A DNA stretch of 64,000 nucleotides, taken from assembly GCA_030549495.1 (NCBI GenBank), contig JAUIRK010001006.1, positions 417,501-481,500 on the forward strand, given 5' to 3'. Positions 1 to 11,256 of the stretch are shown in pieces (position 1 is the stretch's first letter; every line of letters starts with the position of its first letter). The translations under genes and the position numbers were made by a program. The stretch comes from Nectonema munidae. Taxonomy: Eukaryota; Nematomorpha; Nectonematoida; Nectonematidae. The notes under the pieces are model-generated. The model saw only the letters and a list, made by a program, of their open reading frames with translations. It was not told the DNA's origin and did not search any database.

Positions 1-605
1 TTAATAATTATAAATTAGAGCGTGCCGAACATTATACCTATCTCGGACTTACACTTTCTTCGAATCTCTCATGGACCTACCACATAAAAAACTTGATTAC
101 TAAAATCTCACGTCTTTATGGAACCTTCTTTAGATTACGGCATTTTCTAACTTCTAAAACCAGGACTACTCTATACTATTCTTACGTTTACCCTCATTTA
201 ATATATTGCAATATCTTTTGGTCCACAAGTAATTTCACATATATAAATAAACTACTACGAGTACAAACAAAGTGTATAAAATCCACTAACTGCAATAATG
301 AAAAAAACTTAATTACGTTCTTCAATATATAAGAAATTAACACCTATCTTTTATGCATGCTTTATTATAAACTATCATTCAAAAATCACTATTTTTCTGA
401 TATCTTTTCATATAATAATAGTATTCATTCCCACTTTACTAGATACAATCATCTTCTTCATTTTCAGTCTTTTGACAATAACAGCTGCTTTAAGAAAATA
501 ATTTATGGTATCTATCACAATATAAATAGATTTTATAGTGATCTCGATTTCTCTAACCACTTTAGATTTAAAAACGCTGTTAAAAAAGAAATAATCAATC
601 TTTAA
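1..605 (+). mobile_element. LINE remnant, C-terminal part of reverse transcriptase
   Basis: The window opens inside a non-LTR retrotransposon ORF2. From base 2 the reading frame gives the post-catalytic 'YLGLTLSSNLSWTYHI' block that follows the catalytic core in CR1/L2/Jockey-type reverse transcriptases. It is followed by the thumb-like 'RTTLYYSYVYPHLIYCNIFW' block. A second frame at 357-605 carries the usual C-terminal end, with an H-x-TR-x-N segment and a final FK-A-KKEI stretch. The two parts are in different frames and separated by a stop, so the copy is dead. The catalytic core lies off the left edge. The clade cannot be settled from this fragment. Confidence 0.8.
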
Positions 606-920
606 TCTTTATGTACAAATTTAACTTCTGCTTGCATTCTTTTTTTCCTCTTTCTTTTCCATTTTTTTTTCTTTTTTTTGCTCTTTCGATAAAGAATGTT
701 ATTCTTGAATCCTGCTTTATACTGGCTTCCAAATGCGACAACTGGACGTTTATCTCGATGGCTTCTTGCTTCTTTGAACTCCTGATGCTTGCTCGTGTTC
801 ATTAAACTTCTCCTCACCTAATGTGTCGTTCAATCCTTCGTTTGTGAAAAGATTCCACATGTCCATCTCAGCTTGATATGGAACTTGTTTTGTTTACTTT
901 AAATAAATAAATAAATAAAA
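606..920 (+). repeat. LINE 3' untranslated region ending in a (TAAA)n tail
   Basis: After the LINE stop codon there are about 290 bases of pyrimidine-rich non-coding sequence, including a T-rich run at 640-690. It ends in about five TAAA units at 899-920. A short tandem tail of this kind is the usual 3' terminus of non-LTR elements primed on a microsatellite-like tail, so I take 920 as the right edge. The lysine-rich minus-strand reading frame across this run is an artefact. Confidence 0.55.
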
Positions 921-1329
921 AATATTTTTATGTCACCCATTTTCTTGCCAGGCCAATTATTTAAATTAAAAAATTATTTTGTGTTATCAAACTTACTATT
1001 ATAAAATAATTATATTATTATTCTTAATAATTATTATATTTTAAGTTATTATTATAATATAAACAATTTTAATTAAAAAAAAAAGATTAATTTTTTATAA
1101 TTCAATATTAAATTAATAATTTATATTAATTTTAACTTGAGAATAATTCTTATATGTATATTTAACTTATTCTTTGAATATTTAAATTTGTTTTCATCTG
1201 TTTCGGTGTATTTGGGTAAAAAGTCTCACCCCTCCTATAAAACTTGTTAAAAAGAAAAAAATATAGGCTCAAATATCACTGTTTAATTTTTAAATTTAAA
1301 TTCTAGCAGTACCATTTTATTTTACTTTG
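921..1329. other. AT-rich stretch with no recognised gene
   Basis: Very AT-rich sequence between two LINE remnants. No coding signal or repeat structure was recognised. Confidence 0.5.
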
Positions 1330-2311
1330 TTATGATTTTTTACGTTTGTCCTACTCTAAATTTTTGCAAAACAAACTTTCCTTCTTTACCAGTTATAAAA
1401 TACCTAGGTGTTTATTTTACCCCAACCCTAATTGGAAATATAATTTTGATCATAAAGATGAAAAAAATTTCTTACTTTTCCACCTTAGGCCCATGCGCTT
1501 TTGCCATCTTTTCACCTAATTGTAAAAAAACCTCATTTTCTAAATCTTATAATCTTGGTTTCTTTTCCTCCTCATTTTTCTGAAGGGTGTAGTCTACTTT
1601 TTGCCTTTAAGTATCTACAATCAATTAAGTACACTTTCACTCACTTCTCCTTAATCTTTATATTTATTGACTCTCTCTCTCTTATTCAAATTCTTATTCA
1701 TAAGTCATCTAATTATTTCTATTTTATCTCTCTACTTGTCCCTTAGTAATTTTTTCACCCTTAGACTAGTTTGGAGTCCTAGCCATCAGGGTTTACAAGG
1801 AAATGAGTTTGTGGACAGAATGGCAAAAAGGGCACTTCACTTCCCAACAATTGTATTTTTCACCTATTTCAGCCTTCAAAAACATTATAAAACAAAAAAT
1901 TTACGTTTATTGGAAAGAAGAATGGGATAAAAGTAAGTATAGTAATAAGTTTTACATTCCTTGCATAAAAAAGCTTGAAATATCTCTTGGAAATATGGAC
2001 CTCATGTTTTTACCAACCGAAATTTTAAGATGGTTATCTTGCAATTTTAATTGCAAACTCTTTCTTAAAACTATTAAAAAGGTTGACAACAATTTATGCC
2101 GTTTTGGCTGCAAAAATAGAAAGCGCTGACCACTTGTTGTTTGTTTGCAGTGCTACCTCCTTACTCAGGGACCTTTTCTTGAAAAAAAATTCTTAACCAT
2201 GGAATCTCAATCAATTCACTCTCTAAAATTTTTTTAAAACCGCAACTTATTAAAAACCTGCTCCATTTAATAAAGTCTATTGAACTTATTTTAATTAACA
2301 ACCCACCCTAA
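1330..2311 (+). mobile_element. LINE remnant with RNase H domain (end of ORF2)
   Basis: A decayed ORF2 end on the plus strand. At about 1390 the frame shows 'VIKYLGVYFTPTL', the post-catalytic block of the reverse transcriptase. At 1770-1835 'WSPSHQGLQGNEFVDRMAKRA' is the last motif of a LINE RNase H domain, with the final catalytic Asp in VDRMAK. At 2105-2165 an alternative frame reads ESADHLLFVC, the conserved C-terminal zinc-binding-like end. The frame then runs to a TAA at 2309-2311. Several frameshifts separate these parts, and the middle of the RNase H domain is missing. The domain order matches the larger minus-strand LINE at 4344-8247, so the two could belong to related families. Confidence 0.75.
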
Positions 2312-4103
2312 TCTTGCATGACTATTCGACGTGTTTTTTTTATTTTAGTCTTTCTTTTCTTGGTTCTTTGTGCTTATTTCCAAACTAACTATCATATTAT
2401 TTTCTATCTTCATTTCTCCTTTCACAACTTTTCCCCTAACTCACGTCAATGTGACAATCATTACTTGTGCATAATTGTTTCTTACCCAAATATTTAAAGC
2501 ATCATGCCAGTACTCGAATCTTTAGAACTATGAACTTTGTCATTTGAATCAATCAATCTTAATCTATTATTAATTTTGAAACTTTATTTGTTCCAGCCAT
2601 TACTTTTTGAATTATTTCTGTTTTTGTCTCAACTATTCTTCCTAAACATTCTTATCTTCTTAATTTACAACAGTACATATAGTTCGCTTGGGAAGGTATT
2701 TTTTAAATTTTAATTACTCCTAGAATTTTTTTCAGTTTATCACACTATTTGTACGTTTTGTCTGTTTCTTATTTTTTGAAATAAGAAGCTACATTAATTT
2801 TTCTTGTGTAATGGATAAGACTATTCTAATTTAGACTATGTTCAAAATTAGAGCTCCTACGTTTAAATACATATTTATTTTTCATAACAAGGGCGTCTAA
2901 AAAGTTAACAAAATACTTAAATTTGAAATTGATTGCTAAATAATGTTTTAAATTGATTCACCTACGTTATATATTTCTAAAATTTATTCTTATAAATAAT
3001 TAATTTGGAATTAGTTTTTCTCGCACTAAAATTATAAACTACAGCTTGTGAAACTTTTAAAGATTTTCGCATAAGTATTTAATAAATTATATGACCAGTC
3101 TGTGCTTATGATATCAATAATTTTGATCATACAAGATTTAGTGAACTTTAAAATTAAAAACGAATATTTTTACTATTATTTTTTCGCATTTGCTCATGTA
3201 TATATCAAAAGTAAATTGAATGGATGACGAAACTAGTATTTTGACAATTACATATCAAATCATTAAATTTTCTTTTACGTTCAATTGTTAACAATTGAAG
3301 ATGATCCCGTGAGACCAATTATAAATCATTTTTTACTGGAAATTTGAGAAAATCGGTAAATGAATTCAGTATATTCATTTAATATTTATTTGGTTTGATT
3401 TCTTTCATATTTAAAAAAAATATTTTTTTTAGAAAAAATGGAAAATTGGCTTACTTGACTTTATCGCCAGTTCAACCTTGGAATTCTTATCGAAAATAAA
3501 GTTGATTTCTGCAATCATAAAGATGCAAATTCGAAAATTATATTTTGTGAAGTCAAGATTAAATCAATTTTGCTTCATTGTTGTAATAAGGCTTTATTTC
3601 CGTTGTGACATTTTTTGTTATCTGTTATTTTTGCAAAGTAATTTTGGTTTCAAATAAAAATAATTTATTTTTCAACAATAAAACACTTTAAAGAATGACT
3701 TCATGCTCTGCTTTTGAACCACTTGTTATATTACTACTCTTTCTTCTGTGTCTGTAAGAAAAAAAATGAAATAAAATAAATGTAAATTCAAATCATACTT
3801 TTTTATTTTTTTTATCCGCGTTTCTTTTCAACATAAGATCTTTTTAAAGTTGAGTAAGCTCCCTCCTAACATAGAACTTTCTTTTGAATTTTTTTGAATA
3901 ATTATTGTAAAAAAAATTGACACTTGGAACAGGAAACATACGACGAATTGATTATTTTTCTACAAAGTTCACTCTTCATTAAAAATTGTTTGCCAGAAAA
4001 GCAATCCTAAAAATGTTCATATATAATTGTTTATAATTATATGTTAAAAATAACCTGAAAACTTCTAGATGGAATAAATTTATATTATCGGGTAGGTGTA
4101 AAA
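2312..4103. other. AT-rich stretch with no recognised gene
   Basis: About 1.8 kb of AT-rich sequence after the LINE. I see no coding domain, tRNA-like box or clear terminal repeat. Confidence 0.5.
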
Positions 4104-4164
4104 TAAGCTGCAAAAAAAGCTGCAAAAAAAGCTGCAAAAAAAGCTGCAAAAAAAGCTGCAAAAG
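4104..4164 (+). repeat. 12-bp minisatellite, five units of AAGCTGCAAAAA
   Basis: Five near-perfect tandem units of AAGCTGCAAAAA. The repeated leucine and glutamine peptide read on the minus strand is an artefact of it. Confidence 0.9.
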
Positions 4165-4343
4165 TAAAGCCTGATTTCGAATAAACGAAAAGAGATAACA
4201 GAGTGAAAATTTACTTACATATAAAACTCAAGTCTCTAATTCAGAAAAAAATCAAATCAAGTTATATATATTAAAAAAACATTATATTTTAGTGATAATA
4301 AGTCAAAATTTATGGATTTGTCTTCCATTTCTGTTACCTCGAT

Positions 4344-4372
4344 GGTAGGTAGGTAGGTAGGTAGGTAGGTAG
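4344..4372 (+). repeat. (GGTA)n tract, 3' tail of the minus-strand LINE
   Basis: Seven GGTA units. Read on the minus strand this is (TACC)n, and it lies about 150 bases past the stop codon of the LINE ORF2. It fits the tandem 3' tail that defines the end of that element. Confidence 0.75.
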
Positions 4373-7300
4373 TGAGATCTCAAAGCACAATCCGACTTAA
4401 GTCGATATGCTTGCAGTGCTGTGTTGCTTGGGAATATAGGAAAAAGTGGGTTTAATGATCTAAAATAAACAATGAAAACAAGTGTAGATATAAAAGCTAA
4501 AAAAAAAAAAAAAATGACTAATTGGGTGAATGGATGGGCAAGACAATAAGTTTAGGTTCAATTACATTAATCAATTTATTAAGTTTGATGAGAAGGGATG
4601 GATAATAGATTAGGTCAGTTAGGGAGATAGGAAAACGTCCAAGAGTGCGCATTGTCGAGTTAATGAAATTTTCGCAGATTGTGTGGGTGTATTGACATGT
4701 AAAAATAATGTGGTAGGGTGACTCTGAAAATTCATGACATAAACGACATAAGCTATCGTTAGAAATTTTTCGTTGAAGTAAGTATTCTTTGCAAGATACA
4801 TGACCTGACAGCCATCTAATAAGAGGTCGGGTTATTTTGAAATTGCTTTGGCTCCATGTATATTGAATTGCTTGTACATTTGAGAATGAATTGGTTACAC
4901 GCGACTTTGAAGAAATACTTTCCCTGTTCCAGATTTTATAAACGTGGTCAATAAAACCAAGTTGAAAACTTTGAAGTGGGTGGAAAGGGACAAGACGGGT
5001 GAGAGATGACTTGCTTGCTTGGCTAAGATGTCGACATAGTGGTTTTCGTAGATATCAGTGTGGGATGGGCACCAATTAAAGCTTAAAGAGAATTTGTTAG
5101 ATAAAAGGAGGAGTTTCGGATAAATGAGAGATATAAAGTAGGGAATTCGGGAAGTCAGGTTGAGATGATGAATAGTGTTACGAGAATCAGTAAAAAAGCT
5201 TAAATGTTTGAAAGAAGAAAAAGACTGGATATTGGAAAGAAGATGGTTACAAGCAGAGAGGATAGCAATTGATTCAGCTTCTGATGTGGAGAGTAAGGAA
5301 TCAATTGGAGCTTGGAATTTGAAGAAAGGAGAAATTGAGAAAGGCTTAAAAAGGCCCATGCTATTGAGCAATGATTTGAAGACTTCGAAGCATCGGAAAA
5401 GATACGCAAAATATGAGGGCTAATGCGAGATGTCAAAATAGACGATTTTGCTAAACTGTTATTACGACAAATATTTAGAGAGTATGGAAGGGGTGATGAG
5501 GGATGCTTTAAAGTTATAGATGGCAAATTACGATGAACAAGGTGAACTTTCAAGTTAGGAGCAAAAGAGGAAAGTAGTGAGTTAAAGAAACTGAAGGAAG
5601 GCGTGATGTCAGAAAAATCGTGAGAAGTTAAGAGTGGAGGATTGCAAGATTTATACATGAAAATAAATCTCTTTAGTAAAATCTTTTTTAGTTGAAGATG
5701 GAGAGGAGGAATATCTAGCATAATTTCAAGTAAGCTAGTAGAGGTAGAGCGGATGCCTTGGATATAGAGAGGAGACATAGCCTATGAATTTTAGAAAGTA
5801 GATGGAGCGAAGATGAATGAAGAAGAGCTAAGCCCCAGGAGAGAATACCGTATTGGATGATAGGAAGGACAATGCCGGTGTATATAAAACAGAGTGAGAG
5901 ACGACAAGCCCCATTTGTAAGCAACGACTTTTTTGTGGAAAAAATTATGAAGCTTAGCTTTTTGTATAAACTTTTGAAGTATTCCGTCCAACGTAAGTTG
6001 GATTGGAAAGTGAGCCCGAGATATTTAACAGATGATGAGGGTGTTATATAGGTCGAGTTTAAAGTGACACCAAGATTTGAAATTGATTTTCGAGTGAAAT
6101 GGATCAACGACGTTTTAGATGGATTAAAGGAGATCTTGAATGAGTTAGAAAATTTCACTAGAGATTTAAAAAAGGCTGAAATTCTATAAAGATTCTTAAT
6201 AAGTGAGTCACTTGAGAAGGAGAAAACAATGTCATCAGAATAACATTGAGCGAATTCTGTATTTGACCTAATAAAGTCGAGGATTGGATTGATTAGGACA
6301 ATCCAGAGAATATCCGAGAGCAACCACCTTGTGGTGTAGATAGAGAGAGAGAATGAAAGCAGAGAAGAATTTATATTTGAAGATGAGTTGTCTGTTTGAG
6401 AGGTAACAAGATATTAATTTTATAAGGTATTTGGGGTAGGCTTTAGATAATAGATTGGAAAGAATAGCAGGATGCCAAGCATTATTAAACGCATTGGATA
6501 TGTCTAGGAAAATAGAAGAGCATATTTTTTTCTCTTGATTTGATTTTTCAATGTAAGTGGAGAAGTTTGAAAGAGCGGATTCGGTATTTCTGAACGGTAG
6601 GTAAGCACATTGAAGATTATTAATGAGATTGTGGGAGTGAATTTGATATATAAGTCGACGTCTAATAATTTTTTCAAAAATTTTACCTAAGGCTGGAAGA
6701 ATAGTGATGGGGCGCCAGTTGGAAGAAATGTTTAGATCTTTATGTGGTTTCGGAATAAAAATGAGACGACCTATTTTCCAAATGGAAGGAAAGTGAGAAA
6801 GAGATAGAATAGAATTGAAGACTAAGATAAGGTGTTTGATGAAGAGATGAAATGATCTTTGAATATGTAAGGGAGTAATCAGATCAAAACTAGAAGAAGA
6901 TCTAGAGTTAAGATTGTCGATAGTTTGGGTTATTTCCTTGATGGTGATCTCAGGGAATGAGGAATTCTGAATTTTAGAAAGTGAAAAGGCCACCTTAGCA
7001 GCAGTAATGAGTGATTCACGTCATCAAAAGTAGGTGAATCATGAGGGAAAAAGAAGTAAGAAAGAAGGATTGTGATAGATTTTGTTCGGGAGGAAAGAAG
7101 AATTGATGAAAGGAAGATCAGCTTGCTTTTTCTTATTGGATAATGCGTTGATAATTTTCCAAGGATTTTTGCTTGCTTGAGAGGTGTATTTGATCCAAGA
7201 GTCTCTTTCTCTTGCCTGATTGCAGATTTGAAATCAGCTATACAACTTTGATATTTTAAAAGAGAAGGCGTGGTTCTTTGCTTTCTAAAACTTTTGAGAG

Positions 7301-8247
7301 CTTGACGTGCGGCTGACTTCAGGCGAGAAAGATTTGAATTCCAGAAGAAAGCATTTTTCCTAGCAAACACACGATTTTTGGGAGTTGAAGAAGAAATGCT
7401 TTCAGAAATCGTATTGTTTAACTGAAGAGAGAATTCTTCTAACTCTAAAGTAGAAGATAGAGAACGGTGGGCAGAAGGAAGATTCTTTTAAGGGATTTGA
7501 GAAATGTTAGCCAATGGAGATGGTTATTTGTTGAAACGTATGTCGAACAGCTAGAGGTTGAGGTATCAATTTGAAAAGTGATAAAATGATGGTCAGAAGC
7601 TGATGGGTTGTCGGATATAGACCAGTTCAGGATATGGCTGAGAGAAAACTTTGAGGTTAGAGTTAGATCAATGTGGGACGAAACAGGAGAATTTCTAACT
7701 GATTTAAAGAAAGTTGGTTCCTTGGATTTGTCGGCTAGAAAGAGTTCGTTTGAGGAAAGAAAGATAACAGGACATTGCCTCTTGTATTTGCAGCGTAGTC
7801 CCAGAGTAGAGATCGTGCATTGGAGTCAGTACAGATGATCAAGTGAAACTGATTTGAAAAATTATAAGAAATAAATGCTTTTGCATTACGGAGAGAAGTA
7901 GAGAATGATTCAGGGATAACGGTTGAATTAGAAGGAGAGCAATACAAGGAGCAGAAGAGGATTGGAGTTGGCTTCGAATGAACAAATGTGAAGAAATAAC
8001 TCGTTGCGGAGAAAGATGGTAGAGGAGTGTGTGAAAGAGAGGATTTTATAACTATGCATGCTGAGTAGAAAGAGATAGGATTTCCAAAAAGAACTGAGTA
8101 ACCACTAGGGATGTTAGGAAAAGACGAATTGATGACATAAGGTTCATTGATAGAAAGAATATCATAAAAGTTACTGTATAGAATGTTTAACAGGTTGGAC
8201 GATGCAATTGAGGAATGATTCAAATTTATATGAAGAAAGTTCAACAT
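4344..8247 (-). mobile_element. Nearly full-length LINE: APE endonuclease, reverse transcriptase, RNase H
   Basis: ORF2 starts near 8247 and ends at a TAG near 4520, about 1240 codons when all frames are counted. The APE endonuclease at 8247-7560 shows FLHINLNHS, SINEPY, 'IICTDSNARSLLWDY' and SDHHFI. The reverse transcriptase at about 6993-5790 shows NWRPITILPALGKIFEK, FLDISNAFNNAWHP and the catalytic box YSDD, then VKYLGLTFQSNLRW. The RNase H at 5450-4900 keeps all four acidic positions: FSDASK, SEAESIAI, FTDSRN and YVDILAKQA. The C-terminal CRLCHEFSESPYHIIFTC knuckle follows at 4790-4730. At least five frameshifts or stops make this copy inactive. The RNase H and the DISNAFNNAW motif suggest the R1/I/Loa group of LINEs. 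No ORF1 was recognised upstream of 8247, so the element may be 5'-truncated. Confidence 0.9.
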
Positions 8248-8622
8248 TTAAGAGAGTTCTTAAATTTTAAAGATTTCTTTAATCTTTTTATTCTCTTTTG
8301 TTTTTAAAGATGATCTTTATTCAAAATATCAAATAAAAAATATATTTATTATATTATTATTATTGATTTGAGAATAGATAAAGCTCGTCAAAGATAAGCG
8401 TTAACGATAAATGCTCACGTACAGCCACTAGATGCAAATTCAAACCTCAAAGTTTGAACACAAAAGTGGAACTGAGACTTCAATAGAAGAAAGAGGTCTT
8501 TTACACTGTGTACGCTTAGTTATGATGATCAAATACAAGAGTACATACAATTTCTAGTTTTAACTAACACCTTGTATGCAGACCTTGTATGTTTTAACTA
8601 ACACCTTGTATGTATTACCATT
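8248..8622. other. Spacer upstream of LINE and hAT remnant
   Basis: AT-rich sequence. At 8570-8610 an ACCTTGTATG motif occurs twice ('aacaccttgtatg'). Otherwise nothing was recognised. Confidence 0.4.
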
Positions 8623-9066
8623 TTGCTTAATGAGTTTTTGGAATTTTTCAGATTTGCAGATCAAAACATTTCTATTATAAATGCTATTTACTGCCTTATG
8701 CCTAGTTCAAAAGAACATTTTCTTATGTATGAGAAAATCAAACCACTATGCACTCTTCTTGAAATAAAGACTGACGAAAATATTTTATCTTCTCAGTGCT
8801 TAGTAATCTATCATTTGAATAATACGTTTTCTATAATAATCGTTTTTAATATTTGATCAAAACTTTTTTGGAGGGAAAGAACTTACCACCAGGAATAGAA
8901 ATTTCTGATATTTTAAAGGAATTATATCCCATCAAGTCCGCCTGTAATAAGATCTTTTCTTTGTATATTGGTAATTATGATATTTTTACTAAAATATTAT
9001 TTACTTTAGAGTATATTTTTTAAGCAGGCATCAGCACAGCGTCGTGTAAAAGAAGTTTTTCAACAC
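8623..9066 (+). mobile_element. hAT transposase C-terminal remnant, 5' part
   Basis: A decayed hAT transposase on the plus strand. The diagnostic part is at 9023-9066, where one frame reads GISTASCKRSFSTL, the start of the hAT C-terminal dimerisation domain (T-A-x-x-x-R-S-F-S-x-L). Upstream, 8623-8990 reads as helical, lysine- and leucine-rich segments that suit the preceding region but are not diagnostic. The domain is cut at 9067 by a piggyBac element and resumes at 11111. Confidence 0.65.
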
Positions 9067-9070
9067 TTAA
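9067..9070. repeat. TTAA target-site duplication, left copy
   Basis: TTAA directly before the piggyBac terminus CCCTTATGG. The matching copy lies at 11111-11114. Confidence 0.9.
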
Positions 9071-11110
9071 CCCTTATGGTACCCTTATTTTCCCAACTTT
9101 ATAGGTTCCTTGGGCTGTTTTCAACCTTTTTTTTCAAAATTTTAATTCACCTGAAAAATTTATTGAAATGGCACAAAAATATAAAAACATTAAATAGAAC
9201 AATTTATACAAACATATTTAAAAAGATTTTTGCATGCAAAGTAGTCACAAATAGAGCATTTCAGAGATATTTTATTTTTTGTGTTTATGCAAAGATGACA
9301 TCTTGCTTTTTTTGGCCCATGAAAAATTTCTACTTCAACTTCTTGATTATTTCTTAAGTACCAAATTTTTGCTTGATAAAGTTCTAGACAGTTTTGGCCT
9401 TGCCCTAATCAGTGGTTCTATAAGTTTTTTTTTCCTAGTGTAACCAAATATTTTGGCCTGACATCACAACAATTTTTGTTTTTTTATGAAAATCTCTTTT
9501 GACAAAATAAAACTCTTAAGTGCGTAAATATCAATTATGTTACTAAAAACCACAATGGGCCAGCCCTTTGGTTTTCTTTTGACTGAATAATTTGATACCA
9601 TTTGATCAACTACATCAACAACAACTTTGGTTTTGTTGTAATGTATAATCACTTCTGGTTTTTTTGCTTCAGAGTCGTCGATTCTTTTAGATTTATGAAA
9701 AGAAGATAAAAGGAAGACGTTTTTGTTTTTTTAGGCATATACGAAACAAGCATGTTTTCTTCGGTGAACAAGAACACAGAAGAAAATACATGGCGCTTTT
9801 TTATATCAAGTATTGCTGGTGGTAAAAACTTTTTGTTTTTACGAACTGTACCAAGCAAAGTCATTTTTCTCTCTTCTAAGAGTCTTTTAGACAGGTTCAA
9901 AGATGTAAAAAAATTGTCACACTTCACGTTGTGACCCTTTAGTCCTTTTGTCATATCCATCCCAACAAGCTCTCCTTGATTTTTTTCAGCTGCATTTCCA
10001 GGTTGCTTTCCCAAATATGGCATCTCTACCCTCAACATCTGCTAAAATCCAAAACTTTAATCCATATTTATCTGGTTTGGTAGGAATGTACTGTCTAAAA
10101 GGACAATTTCCCCTGAAGCCTCTGAGCTGCTCATCTACTGTTATTTGAAAACCGGGATTGAAAAGATTTTGTAGAATAGCAACCCATTCATCGAAAATTT
10201 CTTGAATTGGAGCAAACTTGTTTTTTCTCTTCTATTTTCCCTTGTTTTTTTGTCATCAAATCGTAAAACTCTTGAAATAATTTTGAAGTTTTTCAGAGAC
10301 ATTGTAGCTCTAAAAATACTTCTCCCAGTATCATCATCCCATAAGCTGGGAGTGGACTCGTTTTTGGATTTAAAAACTCCAGCAAGAATCAACAGGCCTA
10401 AATAAGCTTCAAACTTTACGGTATCAAGCTCCACCCAGCTATCACCCATCACAACTTTGCCTTCAATGTTAGCCCACTTAATTATTGTATTCAAAATTTT
10501 TGGTGGAAAAAATTGCATAAAAGCTATGTACTCATCTTCTATCCTTGAGCAAGCATAACTTGTCGGACCTGGCTTCATTGATATGCTATTATGACACCTT
10601 TCTTTGCTTGAATAATTAAAATCGTCATGATAACATTTTGTCTCCCCATCTTTGGAAAGACAATAATCATGAGTTTCCTCATCTTCTAAATTAGAAAGCA
10701 TTCCATCTGAAAAATCACTATAACATTCTTCAGTCTCACATAATGAAACATGATCTTCTACCTCAGAAAACTCGCTAATGGAAGGGGAAGAGTCGCTGTA
10801 CATGCCTTTATAAAAAATGTAACAATTTAGTACTAAAAAAAAATTAAAAAAACTTAAATTATGAAAGGAAAAAAATTAATTACTCTAATTTTTTCTTGCT
10901 TGGACTCTTTTGAACCCAAGGATCTCAAATGTATAAAAAAATATATCCTAATAAGTTAAACATTTAATTGTGTTTTAAAAATTATTTTGTGATTTATATA
11001 TTATATGTAACAAATACTAAAAACTTAAGGCTATGATAATTTTGAAATTTTTAATAAATGATAATTTTTTAAAAAATTAGATTTAAATGAGCCCTAGGAT
11101 CTTATAAGGG
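9071..11110 (-). mobile_element. piggyBac transposon, both ends present (2040 bp)
   Basis: The left end is CCCTTATGGTACCC and the right end reads CCCTTATAAGATCC on the minus strand. Both abut TTAA at the outer side. The first seven bases of the ends match exactly. Inside lies a minus-strand piggyBac transposase. TTAA duplications and CCC/GGG ends are the hallmark of the superfamily. The element sits within the dimerisation domain of an older hAT transposase, so it is younger than that copy. Confidence 0.92.
9190..10803 (-). pseudogene. piggyBac transposase, frameshifted
   Basis: The N-terminal part is acidic (residues 1-60 rich in Asp, Glu and Ser), as in piggyBac proteins. The DDD core follows: the first Asp in ITVDEQLRGFRG (near 10130), the second in VKCDNFFTSLNL (near 9920), and the third in VVDVVDQM followed by KRKPKGWPI (near 9600). 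All three catalytic positions are kept. The C-terminus near 9330-9190 has a cysteine-rich end with CHLC, CSIC and CINC pairs, then TAA at 9192-9190, so the protein is full length in outline. At least three frame changes show that it is not translated as one protein. The start is taken at the ATG at 10803, which precedes the acidic region. Confidence 0.88.
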
Positions 11111-11256
11111 TTAAAAGAGTTTTCACTTCTTCACGACAGTCGATGCTGAGTGAAAGAAAAGAAAACTTGATAATTCTTTCTCAAGGGAAAAAACTCACCA
11201 AGAAAGTTACATTTCATGATTTCCTAAGAATTTTAACAAAAAACCAAGAAGACTAA
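11111..11256 (+). mobile_element. hAT transposase C-terminal remnant, 3' part
   Basis: This begins with the second TTAA (11111-11114). If the piggyBac element and one TTAA are removed, the frame from STASCKRSFSTL continues directly as KRVFTSSRQSMLSERKENL, the expected continuation of a hAT dimerisation domain, and runs to TAA at 11254-11256. The perfect frame continuity shows that the hAT copy was cut here by the piggyBac insertion. Confidence 0.75.

Noticed and set aside
602-817. Lysine-rich minus-strand reading frame
   Set aside because: It is the complement of the T-rich 3' untranslated region of a LINE.
3979-4161. Leucine/glutamine repeat peptide
   Set aside because: It is produced by the 12-bp minisatellite.
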